From Cohnella sp. WQ 127256 (GTDB lineage: Bacteria > Bacillota > Bacilli > Paenibacillales > Paenibacillaceae), in contig NZ_JAMZCY010000008.1 in NCBI RefSeq assembly GCF_024519285.1, positions 124,001-188,000 of the forward strand: a stretch of 64,000 nt of DNA. Reading direction: 5' to 3'. Made by a program: the position numbers and the translations under genes. Within the stretch, counting starts at the first letter, position 1, and every line of letters begins with the position of its first letter. Under the pieces are notes generated by a model. The model had not been told where the DNA came from, did no database searches, and was given only the letters and a program-made list of their open reading frames with translations. Of the stretch, positions 1-9,057 are shown piece by piece.

Positions 1-1190
1 ACATTCAGAATATGCTGGACACATACAAGGCAGGGGGACAAGGTGATCCCTTGTTTTATCACAAGGGAGACGCTCCTATCCTAAACCGCAGTGCATCACC
101 TTTAACGAACGCGCTTATCCAGTATTTGGACGGTAACGATTTAGAGGATACGAGGCAAGAGGTCGTCGAATTAGATAATAAGAACTACTTGTTGAACGCA
201 GTGAAATCTCCCCTATTGGGATGGTATTTGGTGGACATTGTACCGCTGGATCAGATTATGGGACCGATATCGTTTAGTCGCAATCTATTTTACTTAACGA
301 TGGTGCTGCTCTTCGTGGTGGGGATTTCTGCGTCTGTACTTATGTATAGGAATGTCCAACGCCCGATTCGGAAGCTGGTTCGAGGATTACAGAGTGTTCA
401 GCGCGGGGATTTCTCAGTACGGATGGATTCCAATGTAAACAGCGAGTTCTCGTTCTTGTTCTATAGGTTTAACGACATGTCGACGCAAATTCAAAGCTTA
501 ATCGAGAACGTACTGAATGAGAAGCTTCTGGCTCGAGAAGCGACCTTGAAACAATTACAGGCGCAGATCAATCCTCATTTTCTATATAATTGCATCGGAT
601 ATATGATCAATATGGCACAGATGAAGGATGATGAGGCTGTTGTCTCTATGGGGTACAATCTTAGCGCGTATTATCGTTACATGACCCGACTGGAGCGCCC
701 AACGGCGAGCTTGGATGAGGAAGTTAAGCTAATCGTTAACTACTTGGATATCCAGAAGCTACGCAACGGTAGAATTCATTATCATATCGATATTCCCGAG
801 GAAATGTTGAAGCAGCAGGTTCCACGACTCATGCTTCAACCGATCGTAGAGAACGCAGTTATTCACGGGGTTGGCAAGACTTACACATCAGGGGAGATCC
901 GCATAACTGGTGAAATGTCTGAAGGCTTCTGCAGGCTATATGTAGACGATGACGGACCTGGCATGGCCGATGAGCAGTTGGAGACACTGAACCGCAAAAT
1001 GCTTGAAGCGTTACAAGAAGATATGGGCTACGGCTTCTGGAATACGAATCAGCGGATTATCCATCATTTCGGAGAACGCTCGCACCTCAGTTTCACAAAA
1101 TCGATGCTTGGAGGATTCCGCACGGAAATGGTGTGGGAGCACGCTCCAGTAGACGAACGTCAGCATCATTCGATACAAGAAGGAGATTGA
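1..1190 (+). CDS. Sensor histidine kinase, YesM type (5' truncated by window)
   Basis: C-terminal ~396 residues of a membrane sensor kinase that autophosphorylates on His and passes phosphate to the adjacent response regulator. The frame is open from base 3, so the ATG at 12 is internal and the true start lies upstream. Visible in order: the end of an extracellular sensor domain, a TM helix (codons around 290-350), a HAMP-like linker, the His_kinase motif NPHFLYN with the His codon at 576-578, then a GHKL ATPase domain with an N box (QPIVENAVIHG) and a DDGPGM motif. Four bases separate it from the regulator, so they are cotranscribed. Kinases of this class usually sit beside sugar ABC genes; those partners may lie upstream of the window. 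Confidence 0.93.
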   Translation, partial: IQNMLDTYKAGGQGDPLFYHKGDAPILNRSASPLTNALIQYLDGNDLEDTRQEVVELDNKNYLLNAVKSPLLGWYLVDIVPLDQIMGPISFSRNLFYLTMVLLFVVGISASVLMYRNVQRPIRKLVRGLQSVQRGDFSVRMDSNVNSEFSFLFYRFNDMSTQIQSLIENVLNEKLLAREATLKQLQAQINPHFLYNCIGYMINMAQMKDDEAVVSMGYNLSAYYRYMTRLERPTASLDEEVKLIVNYLDIQKLRNGRIHYHIDIPEEMLKQQVPRLMLQPIVENAVIHGVGKTYTSGEIRITGEMSEGFCRLYVDDDGPGMADEQLETLNRKMLEALQEDMGYGFWNTNQRIIHHFGERSHLSFTKSMLGGFRTEMVWEHAPVDERQHHSIQEGD

Positions 1191-1194
1191 CCAA

Positions 1195-2802
1195 ATGCAA
1201 ATGATCATCGTTGATGACGAAGCCCACTGGGTGGACAACCTGTCTATGAACAAGCCTTGGCATACGCTAGGCATTGAACAAGTTCATAAAGCCTATTCCG
1301 CACAAGAGGCGCTGCGAATCATAGAGACGCATCCTATAGATATTGTTATTTCTGATATTCTCATGCCGGAGATGACAGGGATTGAGCTTATTGAAAAAAT
1401 CCGCGAGCGAGACAAAAGAATCAAATGTGTCATCCTTTCCGGACATTCTGATTTCGAATACGCGAAGGAGGCTCTCCGGCATCAAGCGGTAGATTATTTG
1501 CTTAAGCCACCGATGGACAACGAATTGCTAGCGGCGGTGAAATCTGCGGTCGATCAATTAAATGCGGAATGGGAAAGCGTGAGTTCCCATGAGCGTACCC
1601 AATATACGTTGCGAGAAAACCTTCCGCTCTTGCGGGGCCAACTCCTGTTAAGTGCATTTCGTGGTGAGCGAATGCCGACAGAGGAATGGATCCGGAAACT
1701 CGAAAATTATAGTTTGCCTTTTCAATTTGGTGAATGTGCACTGCTATTGGTCCGAATGGAGGATGAATTCGGACAGTACCGTAACAACGGGCAGCAGCTT
1801 CTGGAATACGCCATTATTAATATTGCAGAAGAGATTTTTGGCGAGTTTGCGAACATATGGGGCGTCAAGGAGGAGCATGGTTATTTAGCTTTTCTGCTTC
1901 AGTTCAAGGAAACCGCACAAGAGGTTGGGAATGACATATTGCTTGAGAAGCTCTCGATGCAGCTTCAAGCGAAAGTAAAGCAGTTCCTGAAAGGCTCCTT
2001 GTCCATCGTTTCGACAGAGCCGTTTCATTTCCCGGATCAGCTTGCGGAGCGATATCGGCATGCCCTGGCCTACTTTAGGCAGATCGTCGGGGATGAGCAT
2101 GAATTTGTTATGAGAGCTGGGGACTTGGAGCGAGGCTTGTCACATGGCACTCTAGATGCGATTCATGTGCTTCCTGGATTAAACAACCTGCTTGAGGCAG
2201 GACGCTGGGAGGCAGCGGAAGAGAAGCTCCAAGAGGTATTTGCAGAGCTTGACGAGAGATGGTCAGATTCCTGGGAGCATTGCATGGAGACGGGGTATAT
2301 TATTGCGTCCGCTTACGCACAATTCTCTCATCGCAACGGGCATATGCTTGCCGGTATTTTGGGGGACGACATCGAGCCGTTACAGAGTGGAGAGGCTTTC
2401 ACGACGATAAGCAAGCTGCGGAGCTGGGCTATGGGAGTTTTGCAGAAACTGAAGCTGAAAGCGTCCAATGAAGTCAAGGATGTCCGTTCCGTGTACGTCA
2501 AGAAAACGCAGGAGTTCGTGCAGGCGAATCTGCATGACGATGTTTCACTACGCGCGCTAGCCGATCATGTCAATCTTCACCCGACACATCTTTCGAAGCT
2601 GTATAAGATTGAGACGGGAGAAGGCGTGAGTGAATATGTGTCCCGCCTCAGGATGGAAACGGCTTGTCACAAGCTGGTATCGACCGATAGGAAGGTGTAC
2701 GAGATTAGTGCGGAAATCGGCTATTTGGACTCTGCTTATTTTATCAAGGTTTTTAAACGACAATTCGGGGTTACACCGCAAGAATATCGAGAGGGAAATT
2801 AA
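1195..2802 (+). CDS. Response regulator, YesN type with AraC HTH
   Basis: Cytoplasmic transcription factor of 535 aa paired with the preceding kinase. The N-terminal receiver domain has the acidic pair (VDDE), the phosphoacceptor region ISDILMPEMTG (Asp near residue 54) and the conserved Lys in LLKPP. A ~300-residue linker of unclear fold follows. The last ~100 residues form a double helix-turn-helix of AraC type, ending in the typical IGYLDSAYFIKVFKRQFG pattern. The ATG follows an AGGAGA site by a normal distance. The likely target is the SBP gene 107 bp downstream, or sugar-uptake genes upstream of the window; both are inferred from family organisation. Confidence 0.93.
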   Translation: MQMIIVDDEAHWVDNLSMNKPWHTLGIEQVHKAYSAQEALRIIETHPIDIVISDILMPEMTGIELIEKIRERDKRIKCVILSGHSDFEYAKEALRHQAVDYLLKPPMDNELLAAVKSAVDQLNAEWESVSSHERTQYTLRENLPLLRGQLLLSAFRGERMPTEEWIRKLENYSLPFQFGECALLLVRMEDEFGQYRNNGQQLLEYAIINIAEEIFGEFANIWGVKEEHGYLAFLLQFKETAQEVGNDILLEKLSMQLQAKVKQFLKGSLSIVSTEPFHFPDQLAERYRHALAYFRQIVGDEHEFVMRAGDLERGLSHGTLDAIHVLPGLNNLLEAGRWEAAEEKLQEVFAELDERWSDSWEHCMETGYIIASAYAQFSHRNGHMLAGILGDDIEPLQSGEAFTTISKLRSWAMGVLQKLKLKASNEVKDVRSVYVKKTQEFVQANLHDDVSLRALADHVNLHPTHLSKLYKIETGEGVSEYVSRLRMETACHKLVSTDRKVYEISAEIGYLDSAYFIKVFKRQFGVTPQEYREGN

Positions 2803-2909
2803 CAACATGACAGAGTCCTATGGAAACTAACAAAATCCTATAGATGACCTCCTAGCCTCGTTGGTAAAGTAACTCATGAGACAATCTTACACCGTAGGGG
2901 GAAATCAGA

Positions 2910-4610
2910 ATGGGTAAGTTAAAGTTAAGTAAAGTAATGCTACCTATCGTAGCAGCATCGCTCATCGTGTCGGCTTGCAGCAGCAACAACGACAACAACG
3001 CAAGCTCGACTCCATCCGGTTCAGCTAGCTCAAGTGCATCGGCACCAGCTACTAAATCAGAAGCGGATCTTGCATTCGAGAAAGGCAAATATGAACCGGC
3101 TATCGATATTAGCACGATCATTATGCCTAAAGAGTACACCAAGGGTGAAACGAAGGACAACAACATCCATGACAAATGGATGCTGGAAACACTAGGAATC
3201 AAATACAAGGGTACTTGGTATCCTGCAGGCGCTGACCAATACAAGCAACAGCTACAGCTTGCGCTTACTTCTGGTGAGAAGCTACCTGACTTCGTTATGG
3301 TACCTACCGATGCAGTATTAACGAATCAACTGATTGAATCCAAGCAATTCATTCCGATTGACGAGCTGTTCGAGAAGTACGCAACACAAGTTTGGAAAGA
3401 TCATACTGTAAACAACCCAGAATTGTGGTATCCCTTCACACGGGACGGAAAAAAATGGAACCTTCCGATTATGGAATATACCGATAACGACGATACACTT
3501 CTATGGCTCCGCGAAGATTGGATGGAGAAGCTGAAGCTTGAGCAGCCGAAGACGATCGCAGATCTTGAGAACATCATGGACAAATTTAAGAACGCGAACC
3601 CAGACGGATTGGCTGCCAAGGATGTTTTCCCGCTTGCAATTTCCTTGAAGAACAATACGAATACTTGGATGGGTGGACTTGACTGGTTATTCGGAGCTTA
3701 TGGTTCTGTTCAAGAGCAATGGAACAAAGATGCGAATGGCAATCTAGAGTATGGCTCTGTTAACCCAGGTGCGAAGCAAGCGCTTGCTAAGCTACAAGAG
3801 TGGATGGATAAGGGCTATATTCACCCGGACGCTGCACTATGGGATGAAGGTAAATCAGCTGAAATTTGGACTAAAGGAAACGCAGGGATATTACCAGGCG
3901 CGAACTGGGTTCCTGACTGGCCGGCTCCGGATTTGCTGAAAAACGTTAACGGTTCGAAATATAAAGCGTATCCGGTTCCTGCAGGTCCAGATGGCCTCAT
4001 GGGTACGAAATGGCAAAATTCCGGTGTTAACAGCAGCTTCATGATCAACAAAGATGCTAAACATCCGGAAGCCATTATTCTTTACTACAACTACTTGCTA
4101 GACAACCTAGCTGATCCAGCTGTTGGCAGCCCGTACGAGTATGGTTTTGCTAAAGGATATGACTGGGATATCGTAGACGGTGTATCGACGAACGATAAAG
4201 AAAAAGTAGGAAAAGACTTCTTCGATAAGTTCCCGTACATCACTGGTCCAGCTCGTATTCCTAATCTGTACATGTCATCCCTCGTTAAGCTTGCTGACGG
4301 TGCAGAGCCGTCAACACCTTACGAGAAACAACAAGCTACTTTCCGTAAACCGGAAAACTGGTATGCAGCGAAAGTTGTTATGTCACAAATTGACATTCGT
4401 AAGCAAAACTACTTTACAGGCGCGGCAACACCAACAATGATTGAAAAATGGAACCTGCTTCGTCAGTCCGAGCTTGAAACATTTAACAAAATCATTTACG
4501 GCAAATTGCCGGTTAATGCTTTCGACGAGTTCGTCGCTAACTGGAATGCGAATGGCGGAGAGCAAGTGACTAAGGAAGTTAACGAATGGTTCAAGTCGGT
4601 TTCTCAATAA
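2910..4610 (+). CDS. Extracellular solute-binding lipoprotein, LplA-like
   Basis: Lipoprotein of 566 aa that should bind an oligosaccharide outside the membrane for a CUT1 ABC importer. The signal peptide ends in a lipobox (IVSAC, Cys23) followed by a Ser/Ala/Asn-rich linker. The mature part has the length and features of the long SBP family seen with LplB/YtcP permeases (for example W-rich segments near residues 230-250). The start is supported by TAGGGGGA upstream. It lies downstream of the kinase-regulator pair and ends at a strong terminator. No permease genes follow, so the partners are probably upstream of the window or elsewhere. The substrate cannot be read from the sequence. Confidence 0.9.
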   Translation: MGKLKLSKVMLPIVAASLIVSACSSNNDNNASSTPSGSASSSASAPATKSEADLAFEKGKYEPAIDISTIIMPKEYTKGETKDNNIHDKWMLETLGIKYKGTWYPAGADQYKQQLQLALTSGEKLPDFVMVPTDAVLTNQLIESKQFIPIDELFEKYATQVWKDHTVNNPELWYPFTRDGKKWNLPIMEYTDNDDTLLWLREDWMEKLKLEQPKTIADLENIMDKFKNANPDGLAAKDVFPLAISLKNNTNTWMGGLDWLFGAYGSVQEQWNKDANGNLEYGSVNPGAKQALAKLQEWMDKGYIHPDAALWDEGKSAEIWTKGNAGILPGANWVPDWPAPDLLKNVNGSKYKAYPVPAGPDGLMGTKWQNSGVNSSFMINKDAKHPEAIILYYNYLLDNLADPAVGSPYEYGFAKGYDWDIVDGVSTNDKEKVGKDFFDKFPYITGPARIPNLYMSSLVKLADGAEPSTPYEKQQATFRKPENWYAAKVVMSQIDIRKQNYFTGAATPTMIEKWNLLRQSELETFNKIIYGKLPVNAFDEFVANWNANGGEQVTKEVNEWFKSVSQ

Positions 4611-4630
4611 ATTAGAATGGCTCCGCTAGA

Positions 4631-4666
4631 AAACCTTGTCTCTATTCGTAGAGACGAGGTTTTTTA
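4631..4666 (+). terminator. Rho-independent terminator after the LplA-like SBP
   Basis: Inverted repeat AAACCTTGTCTC / GAGACGAGGTTT with an 8-nt loop and a T run, 20 bp after the stop codon. It closes the kinase-regulator-SBP transcription unit. Confidence 0.85.
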
Positions 4667-4682
4667 AGTTATTCCACCGCTA

Positions 4683-4710
4683 TTGTATAGAATCGATTTT
4701 CTGCTATATT
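4683..4710 (+). promoter_or_regulatory. Candidate sigma-A promoter of the HTH regulator
   Basis: TTGTAT (4683-4688), 16-bp spacer, TATATT (4705-4710). It lies between the terminator and the AGGAGGTG site at 4741-4748. Match by eye only. Confidence 0.45.
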
Positions 4711-4763
4711 TATTATTATACGAATTGTTGTAATAAAATCAGGAGGTGTTCTACGTCAAAATT

Positions 4764-5669
4764 TTGCAGCTAACTATGGATGAAGCGGTGGAAATAGGGA
4801 AAGTGCTTTCTAATGAACACCGTATGAACATTCTGAAAATATTAAGCACGGGTCCACATAATGTGAATGAGTTATCGGAGAAGCTAGGTATTCCATTCTC
4901 AACGACAGCCGTGAATGTAAAAAAGCTGGAGGATGTGAATCTGATTATTACCGAGTTGGTCCCCGGCCGAGGAACCCAGAAGGTAAACTCCAAAAATTAT
5001 GACCGTATCGTCATTGATTTAGTTACCGATCAGGCAGACAAAGAAAAGAATGTGATTACGATAGACATGCCGATCGGTGAATATGTCGATTGTCATGCTG
5101 AGCCGAGTTGCGGTATCGTAGGCGAATTGGATTATATCGGCATTCAAGATGACCCGCGTTCTTTCTATGAGCCTGGCAGAAAAGACGCCCAATTGCTCTA
5201 TTTTCGTCATGGCTTTGTGGAGTATCGGTATCCTAATCGCATTCCTTATGGGGAAAAGGCTACGGAAATTGAATTCAGTGCGGAGATTTGTTCCGAAGCC
5301 CCATACCATAAGCTAGACTGGCCTTCCGATATTACGCTATGGGCGAATGATGTGGAGATCGGAACATGGACCTCACCCGCAGACTTTGGTGGACAAAGGG
5401 GTTTTAATACACCAGAGTGGTGGAACACTAATTTTACGCAATTCGGGCTATTAAAGCATTGGAAAGTTAATCACAGTGGTAGCTTTCTAGACGGAGTGCA
5501 AATATCCGATGTCACAGTAAACGATTTGAACCTAAGTGATAAACCGTTTGTTTCCTTGCGAATCGGAGTAAAGAAGGATGCCTTCAATGCCGGTGGAATC
5601 AATTTGTTCGGTCCCAACTTTGGGAATTATGCGCAAGGAATTATTATGAATTTGCGCTATAGTAAATAA
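4764..5669 (+). CDS. ArsR-like HTH regulator with a large C-terminal putative sensor domain
   Basis: About 300 aa. Residues ~1-75 form a winged HTH of ArsR type (EIGKVLSNEHRMNILKILS, then a recognition helix around FSTTAVNVKKLE). The remaining ~220 residues are rich in Trp, Gly and beta-prone stretches (for example SDITLWANDVEIGTWTSP, GINLFGPNFGNY) and look like a jelly-roll sensor domain; I do not recognise a named family. Typical ArsR proteins are only ~100 aa. The start is uncertain: AGGAGGTG (4741-4748) overlaps an in-frame GTG at 4746 that cannot be served by it; TTG at 4764 and ATG at 4776 are the realistic options. It is followed by a terminator and a sugar ABC-glycosidase operon, so local control of that operon is inferred. 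Confidence 0.85.
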   Translation: MQLTMDEAVEIGKVLSNEHRMNILKILSTGPHNVNELSEKLGIPFSTTAVNVKKLEDVNLIITELVPGRGTQKVNSKNYDRIVIDLVTDQADKEKNVITIDMPIGEYVDCHAEPSCGIVGELDYIGIQDDPRSFYEPGRKDAQLLYFRHGFVEYRYPNRIPYGEKATEIEFSAEICSEAPYHKLDWPSDITLWANDVEIGTWTSPADFGGQRGFNTPEWWNTNFTQFGLLKHWKVNHSGSFLDGVQISDVTVNDLNLSDKPFVSLRIGVKKDAFNAGGINLFGPNFGNYAQGIIMNLRYSK

Positions 5670-5735
5670 CGAATAGCGATAGAAATGATGGATAGGAACG
5701 ATAAGATTTTATTTTAATAATATAGGTTATAAAAC

Positions 5736-5769
5736 AAAAAGGAAAACTATTCGTAGTTTTCCTTTTTTT
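5736..5769 (+). terminator. Terminator after the HTH regulator
   Basis: AAAAAGGAAAACTA / TAGTTTTCCTTTTT hairpin with a TTCG tetraloop and a T tract. Confidence 0.88.
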
Positions 5770-5834
5770 CGTTAAAACGTATTATTTGAGGGGATTTAAA
5801 GGGTTTCCATCTAAAATTTTTATTACAATATATA

Positions 5835-5864
5835 TTGATATAAAACACTATTAGGTGTTATATT
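5835..5864 (+). promoter_or_regulatory. Candidate promoter of the SBP-permease-GH2 operon
   Basis: TTGATA (5835-5840), 18-bp spacer, TATATT (5859-5864), 44 bp before the SBP start codon. The spacer carries a small inverted repeat, AACAC (5844-5848) and GTGTT (5855-5859), a possible operator for a local regulator. Recognised by eye only. Confidence 0.5.
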
Positions 5865-5907
5865 GAAAAAGTAATCATTCATATTCACATCTCTAGGGGG
5901 AAAAAAA

Positions 5908-7233
5908 ATGAAAAGATCAATGCAACTGCTTGTAACCGTTATCATGATTTTTAGCTTAGTGTTGGCTGGTTGTTCGAATGCGAATAATTCAAAGCCAAGT
6001 AATGCAAACGCTTCAAGTACCGGAAGTGGACAAGCAAGCAGCACAAGTGGAAGTGAAGCATCTGGAAAAGTCATCGATCTCAAGTATTGGGTACCGTTTA
6101 GTGGATCCGATGGAGAATTCATGGAAGATATGGTTAAAGCCTTTAATGAATCTCAAAGTGAAATAAAAGTAGAGTTCATGAACAATAACTGGGATAACTA
6201 TTATCCTAAGCTTCTATCTTCGCTTGTGGCTAAGTCCGCACCGGATGTAGCCGTTGCCCACGTATCGCACCTTTCAGAGCTCATTCCAACTGGGATGATT
6301 GAACCACTAGACGATTTGGTGGCGGATGCAAAGCTTGATTGGTCGACTTATGGTAAAAATCAAGAAAACTCGATCATCCGTGATGGCAAGCATGTCGCGA
6401 TTCCGTTAGACACTCATGCCGTGGTTATGTACTACAACAAGAAGTATCTTGGAGATGCAGGACTTCTGAATGAAGATGGAAGTATTAAGATGGAGCCAGG
6501 TGCTGAAGGCTTTACACAAATGCTGAAGACATTGAAAGAGAAATTGCCTGCCGACGTATCCCCTCTGATCATTGGTAGCAACAATATCTTTACTTACTGG
6601 ATCTGGTACGCGCTTGTTCAACAACAAGGAGGTACATACTTCCAAGATGGTAAACCGACGATCAATACACCTGAGGGCAAGAAAGCAATGGAATTGATTC
6701 AAACTTGGTTAAAGGATGGATTAACGCTACCTGATATCGGAGACAACAGCTACGATATTTTCAAAACATCCAAAGCTGCTGTTACTTTCACTGGCGTATG
6801 GGCTACGGGTAACTTCGAGAAGGAAGCATCGCTTGATTTTGCTGCTGTTCCATTTCCACAGCTTTACGATCAACCGGCTGCTTGGGGCGACTCTCACACG
6901 CTGATCGTACCAAAGCAGGGGAATCGCGAGAAGCAAGTCGCAGCTGTTAAATTCGCTAACTGGTTAGCTGATCATGGTGCGATGTGGGCCAAAGCGGGTC
7001 ACGTCCCATCTAAGCCGTCCGTTCAGGATACGGAAGAATACAAAGCATTACCTTATCGCTCAGGTTATGCGGCAGTTATGAACGATGTGAAATATATGCC
7101 TGATTCAACGAAGCTTGGCGCAGTGAACGATGCTGTTCTTGAGTCTCTTGTAGAGATTAACTATGGTAACAAATCGATTGAAGATGGATTGAAAGATGCG
7201 CAAAACAAAGCTGACAAGCTAATAAGCAGATAA
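5908..7233 (+). CDS. Sugar ABC transporter solute-binding lipoprotein
   Basis: Lipoprotein of 441 aa, the extracellular receptor of a CUT1 sugar importer. The signal peptide ends in lipobox LVLAGC (Cys22), followed by a Ser/Asn/Gly-rich linker. The mature sequence follows the family-1 SBP layout: an early VEFMNNNW strand, PDVAVAHVSHL, and a C-terminal segment with repeated acidic and Lys residues. The start is set by CTAGGGGGAA upstream. It is the first gene of an operon with two permeases and a GH2 enzyme, so the ligand is probably a beta-linked di- or oligosaccharide (inferred from the GH2 gene). Confidence 0.93.
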   Translation: MKRSMQLLVTVIMIFSLVLAGCSNANNSKPSNANASSTGSGQASSTSGSEASGKVIDLKYWVPFSGSDGEFMEDMVKAFNESQSEIKVEFMNNNWDNYYPKLLSSLVAKSAPDVAVAHVSHLSELIPTGMIEPLDDLVADAKLDWSTYGKNQENSIIRDGKHVAIPLDTHAVVMYYNKKYLGDAGLLNEDGSIKMEPGAEGFTQMLKTLKEKLPADVSPLIIGSNNIFTYWIWYALVQQQGGTYFQDGKPTINTPEGKKAMELIQTWLKDGLTLPDIGDNSYDIFKTSKAAVTFTGVWATGNFEKEASLDFAAVPFPQLYDQPAAWGDSHTLIVPKQGNREKQVAAVKFANWLADHGAMWAKAGHVPSKPSVQDTEEYKALPYRSGYAAVMNDVKYMPDSTKLGAVNDAVLESLVEINYGNKSIEDGLKDAQNKADKLISR

Positions 7234-7247
7234 TCAAGCAAATGGAG

Positions 7248-7281
7248 ATGATGCGGGATTCCGATAGCCGTCCCGCATCAT
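7248..7281 (+). terminator. Intercistronic hairpin between SBP and permease genes
   Basis: Perfect 11-bp stem ATGATGCGGGA / TCCCGCATCAT with a 12-nt loop, 14 bp after the SBP stop. The 3' side has only GTTTATTTG, so it may act as a leaky terminator or mRNA stabiliser that raises SBP over permease levels rather than as a full stop. Confidence 0.7.
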
Positions 7282-7306
7282 GTTTATTTGAAGGAGCGAG
7301 ATCGAT

Positions 7307-8188
7307 TTGAAGCAACTCAAAAGCCCGATATACAAAAACTATTTAACCGCACTGGCCTTTTTGGCTCCTTTCATGGTTCTGTATTTATGGTTCTGGATCT
7401 ATCCGATCATCAAAGGGTTTTTAACGAGTTTAACCGCAGGTAGCATAGGTGCGGAAAAAACCTTCGTTGGTTTAGATAATTACCGTTATATGTTGTCTGA
7501 CGACAAGTTTTGGAGCTCTTTTTGGAATACTTTGTACTTTATTTTGATATCTACGCCATCCATCGTCGTTGTAGGACTAGTCATGGCATTGCTGGTTAAT
7601 ATGAAGCTGAAAGGCACGACATGGCTTAGAACGGCTTTCTTTATGCCTTACATGCTTTCTGTGTCTGTGTTGGGAAGTATTTGGGTATTTATTTTGCAGT
7701 CCAGGACGGGATTGATCGCAGAGACGTTGAGTTCATTTGGCGTGACAATGGAGTTTTCCTTCTTCGGCAGTTGGGGCATGGGATGGCTATCCATCTTGAT
7801 TGCCACGCTTTGGTGGACAGCAGGATTTAATATGATCATGTTCCTGGCGGGACTACAGGAAATATCAGATGACTTATATGAAGCTGCAGATATCGACGGT
7901 GCCAATCGATGGGCGAAATTTCGTTATATTACGATGCCTTCATTGAAAGGTGTAACGGCGTTGGTAATGATGCTCCAGACGATTGCTTCATTTAAGCTCT
8001 TCGGTCAAACTTGGCTGATTACGAAAGGCGGACCGGGAACATCAACTACGCCACTCGTTCACTATATTTATCAAATCGCGTTCCGACAATGGGATTCGGG
8101 GTATGCATCGGCTGTCTCATTTGTTTTATTTTTGACGATTGCACTGATTTCATTGATTCAATTCAAGCTGTTGATGAGCAAGAAATAA
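7307..8188 (+). CDS. Sugar ABC permease, MalF/UgpA-like
   Basis: Integral membrane permease of 293 aa with about six TM helices. The ABC permease EAA loop appears as LYEAADIDGANRWAKFRYIT near residues 190-210, the contact site for the ATPase. It starts with TTG at 7307, placed by AAGGAG at 7291-7296. It forms the first of two membrane subunits of the operon with the next gene; the ATPase is not encoded nearby and is probably a shared MsmX-type protein. Confidence 0.93.
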   Translation: MKQLKSPIYKNYLTALAFLAPFMVLYLWFWIYPIIKGFLTSLTAGSIGAEKTFVGLDNYRYMLSDDKFWSSFWNTLYFILISTPSIVVVGLVMALLVNMKLKGTTWLRTAFFMPYMLSVSVLGSIWVFILQSRTGLIAETLSSFGVTMEFSFFGSWGMGWLSILIATLWWTAGFNMIMFLAGLQEISDDLYEAADIDGANRWAKFRYITMPSLKGVTALVMMLQTIASFKLFGQTWLITKGGPGTSTTPLVHYIYQIAFRQWDSGYASAVSFVLFLTIALISLIQFKLLMSKK

Positions 8189-8205
8189 ACAAGAGGTGAA
8201 TCAAG

Positions 8206-9045
8206 GTGAGTTACACGAAACGAATAATGAACAGCAGGGTTTGGATGTACTTGTGCGGGTACGCAATAGCATTGCTGATGGTTGCACCCTTGCTTTGGAT
8301 GTTCATTTCCGCCTTCAAACAACCCGGTTCTACGGTTACAGTGCTCAGTAAGCTATTCTCTCCGCCGTTTACCCTAGATAGCTTTATTAAAGTTCTTAAG
8401 CCTGACGGAACGGCGATGATGTGGCGCTGGACCTTAAATAGTGTCATCGTTGGTGTTGTACAGACGGGGATTACCGTACTGTTCAGCTCTTGGGCAGCAT
8501 TTGCTGTGTCCCGAATTGCTTTTAAAGGCAAGACGATCATTTTCGTGCTGATTTTAATCGGTATGATGGTGCCAGTAGAATCTATCGTCGTCCCCTTATT
8601 CGACATGGTCACGGACATGGGGTGGTCCAACAGCTATAATGCGCTCATCTGGCCGGGGATGATGCTTCCGCTCGCCTTCCTCATTCTTAAGCAATTTATT
8701 GATCAGTTACCGAACGAATTGCTGGAAGCCGCCAGAATTGATGGTGCAGGTGCATTTTTGATTTGGTGGAAAATGATTTGGCCTTTATCTCGCAGTTCAA
8801 TGGCTGCTGTTAGCATCTTTATTTTCATCCAGTCGTGGAACAACTTACTTTGGCCTTTGCTTGTCGCACAGGAAACTTCGATGATGACATTACCTGTAGG
8901 GATACCAACGTTCCAAAGTATTTTTGCGACGGATCTGGCTGTGCCAATGGCATCGAACGTTCTTGCGAGTGTGCCGGCATTGCTCGTATTCCTACTGTTC
9001 CAGCGGCACATTATCAAAGGTATCTCTATGACAGGTATCAAGTAA
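8206..9045 (+). CDS. Sugar ABC permease, MalG/AraQ-like
   Basis: Second membrane subunit, 279 aa, about six TM helices. The EAA loop reads LLEAARIDGAGAFLIWWKMI near residues 170-190. GTG start at 8206 behind AAGAGGTGA, 17 bp after the previous gene. The C terminus ends with IIKGISMTGIK, the usual tail of this subunit class. Transport partner of the upstream permease and SBP. Confidence 0.93.
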   Translation: MSYTKRIMNSRVWMYLCGYAIALLMVAPLLWMFISAFKQPGSTVTVLSKLFSPPFTLDSFIKVLKPDGTAMMWRWTLNSVIVGVVQTGITVLFSSWAAFAVSRIAFKGKTIIFVLILIGMMVPVESIVVPLFDMVTDMGWSNSYNALIWPGMMLPLAFLILKQFIDQLPNELLEAARIDGAGAFLIWWKMIWPLSRSSMAAVSIFIFIQSWNNLLWPLLVAQETSMMTLPVGIPTFQSIFATDLAVPMASNVLASVPALLVFLLFQRHIIKGISMTGIK

Positions 9046-9057
9046 CGGGGGAGAAAC

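Noticed and set aside
8211-8630. 139-codon minus-strand frame inside the permease gene
   Set aside because: Antisense shadow of a clear permease with no RBS or homology.
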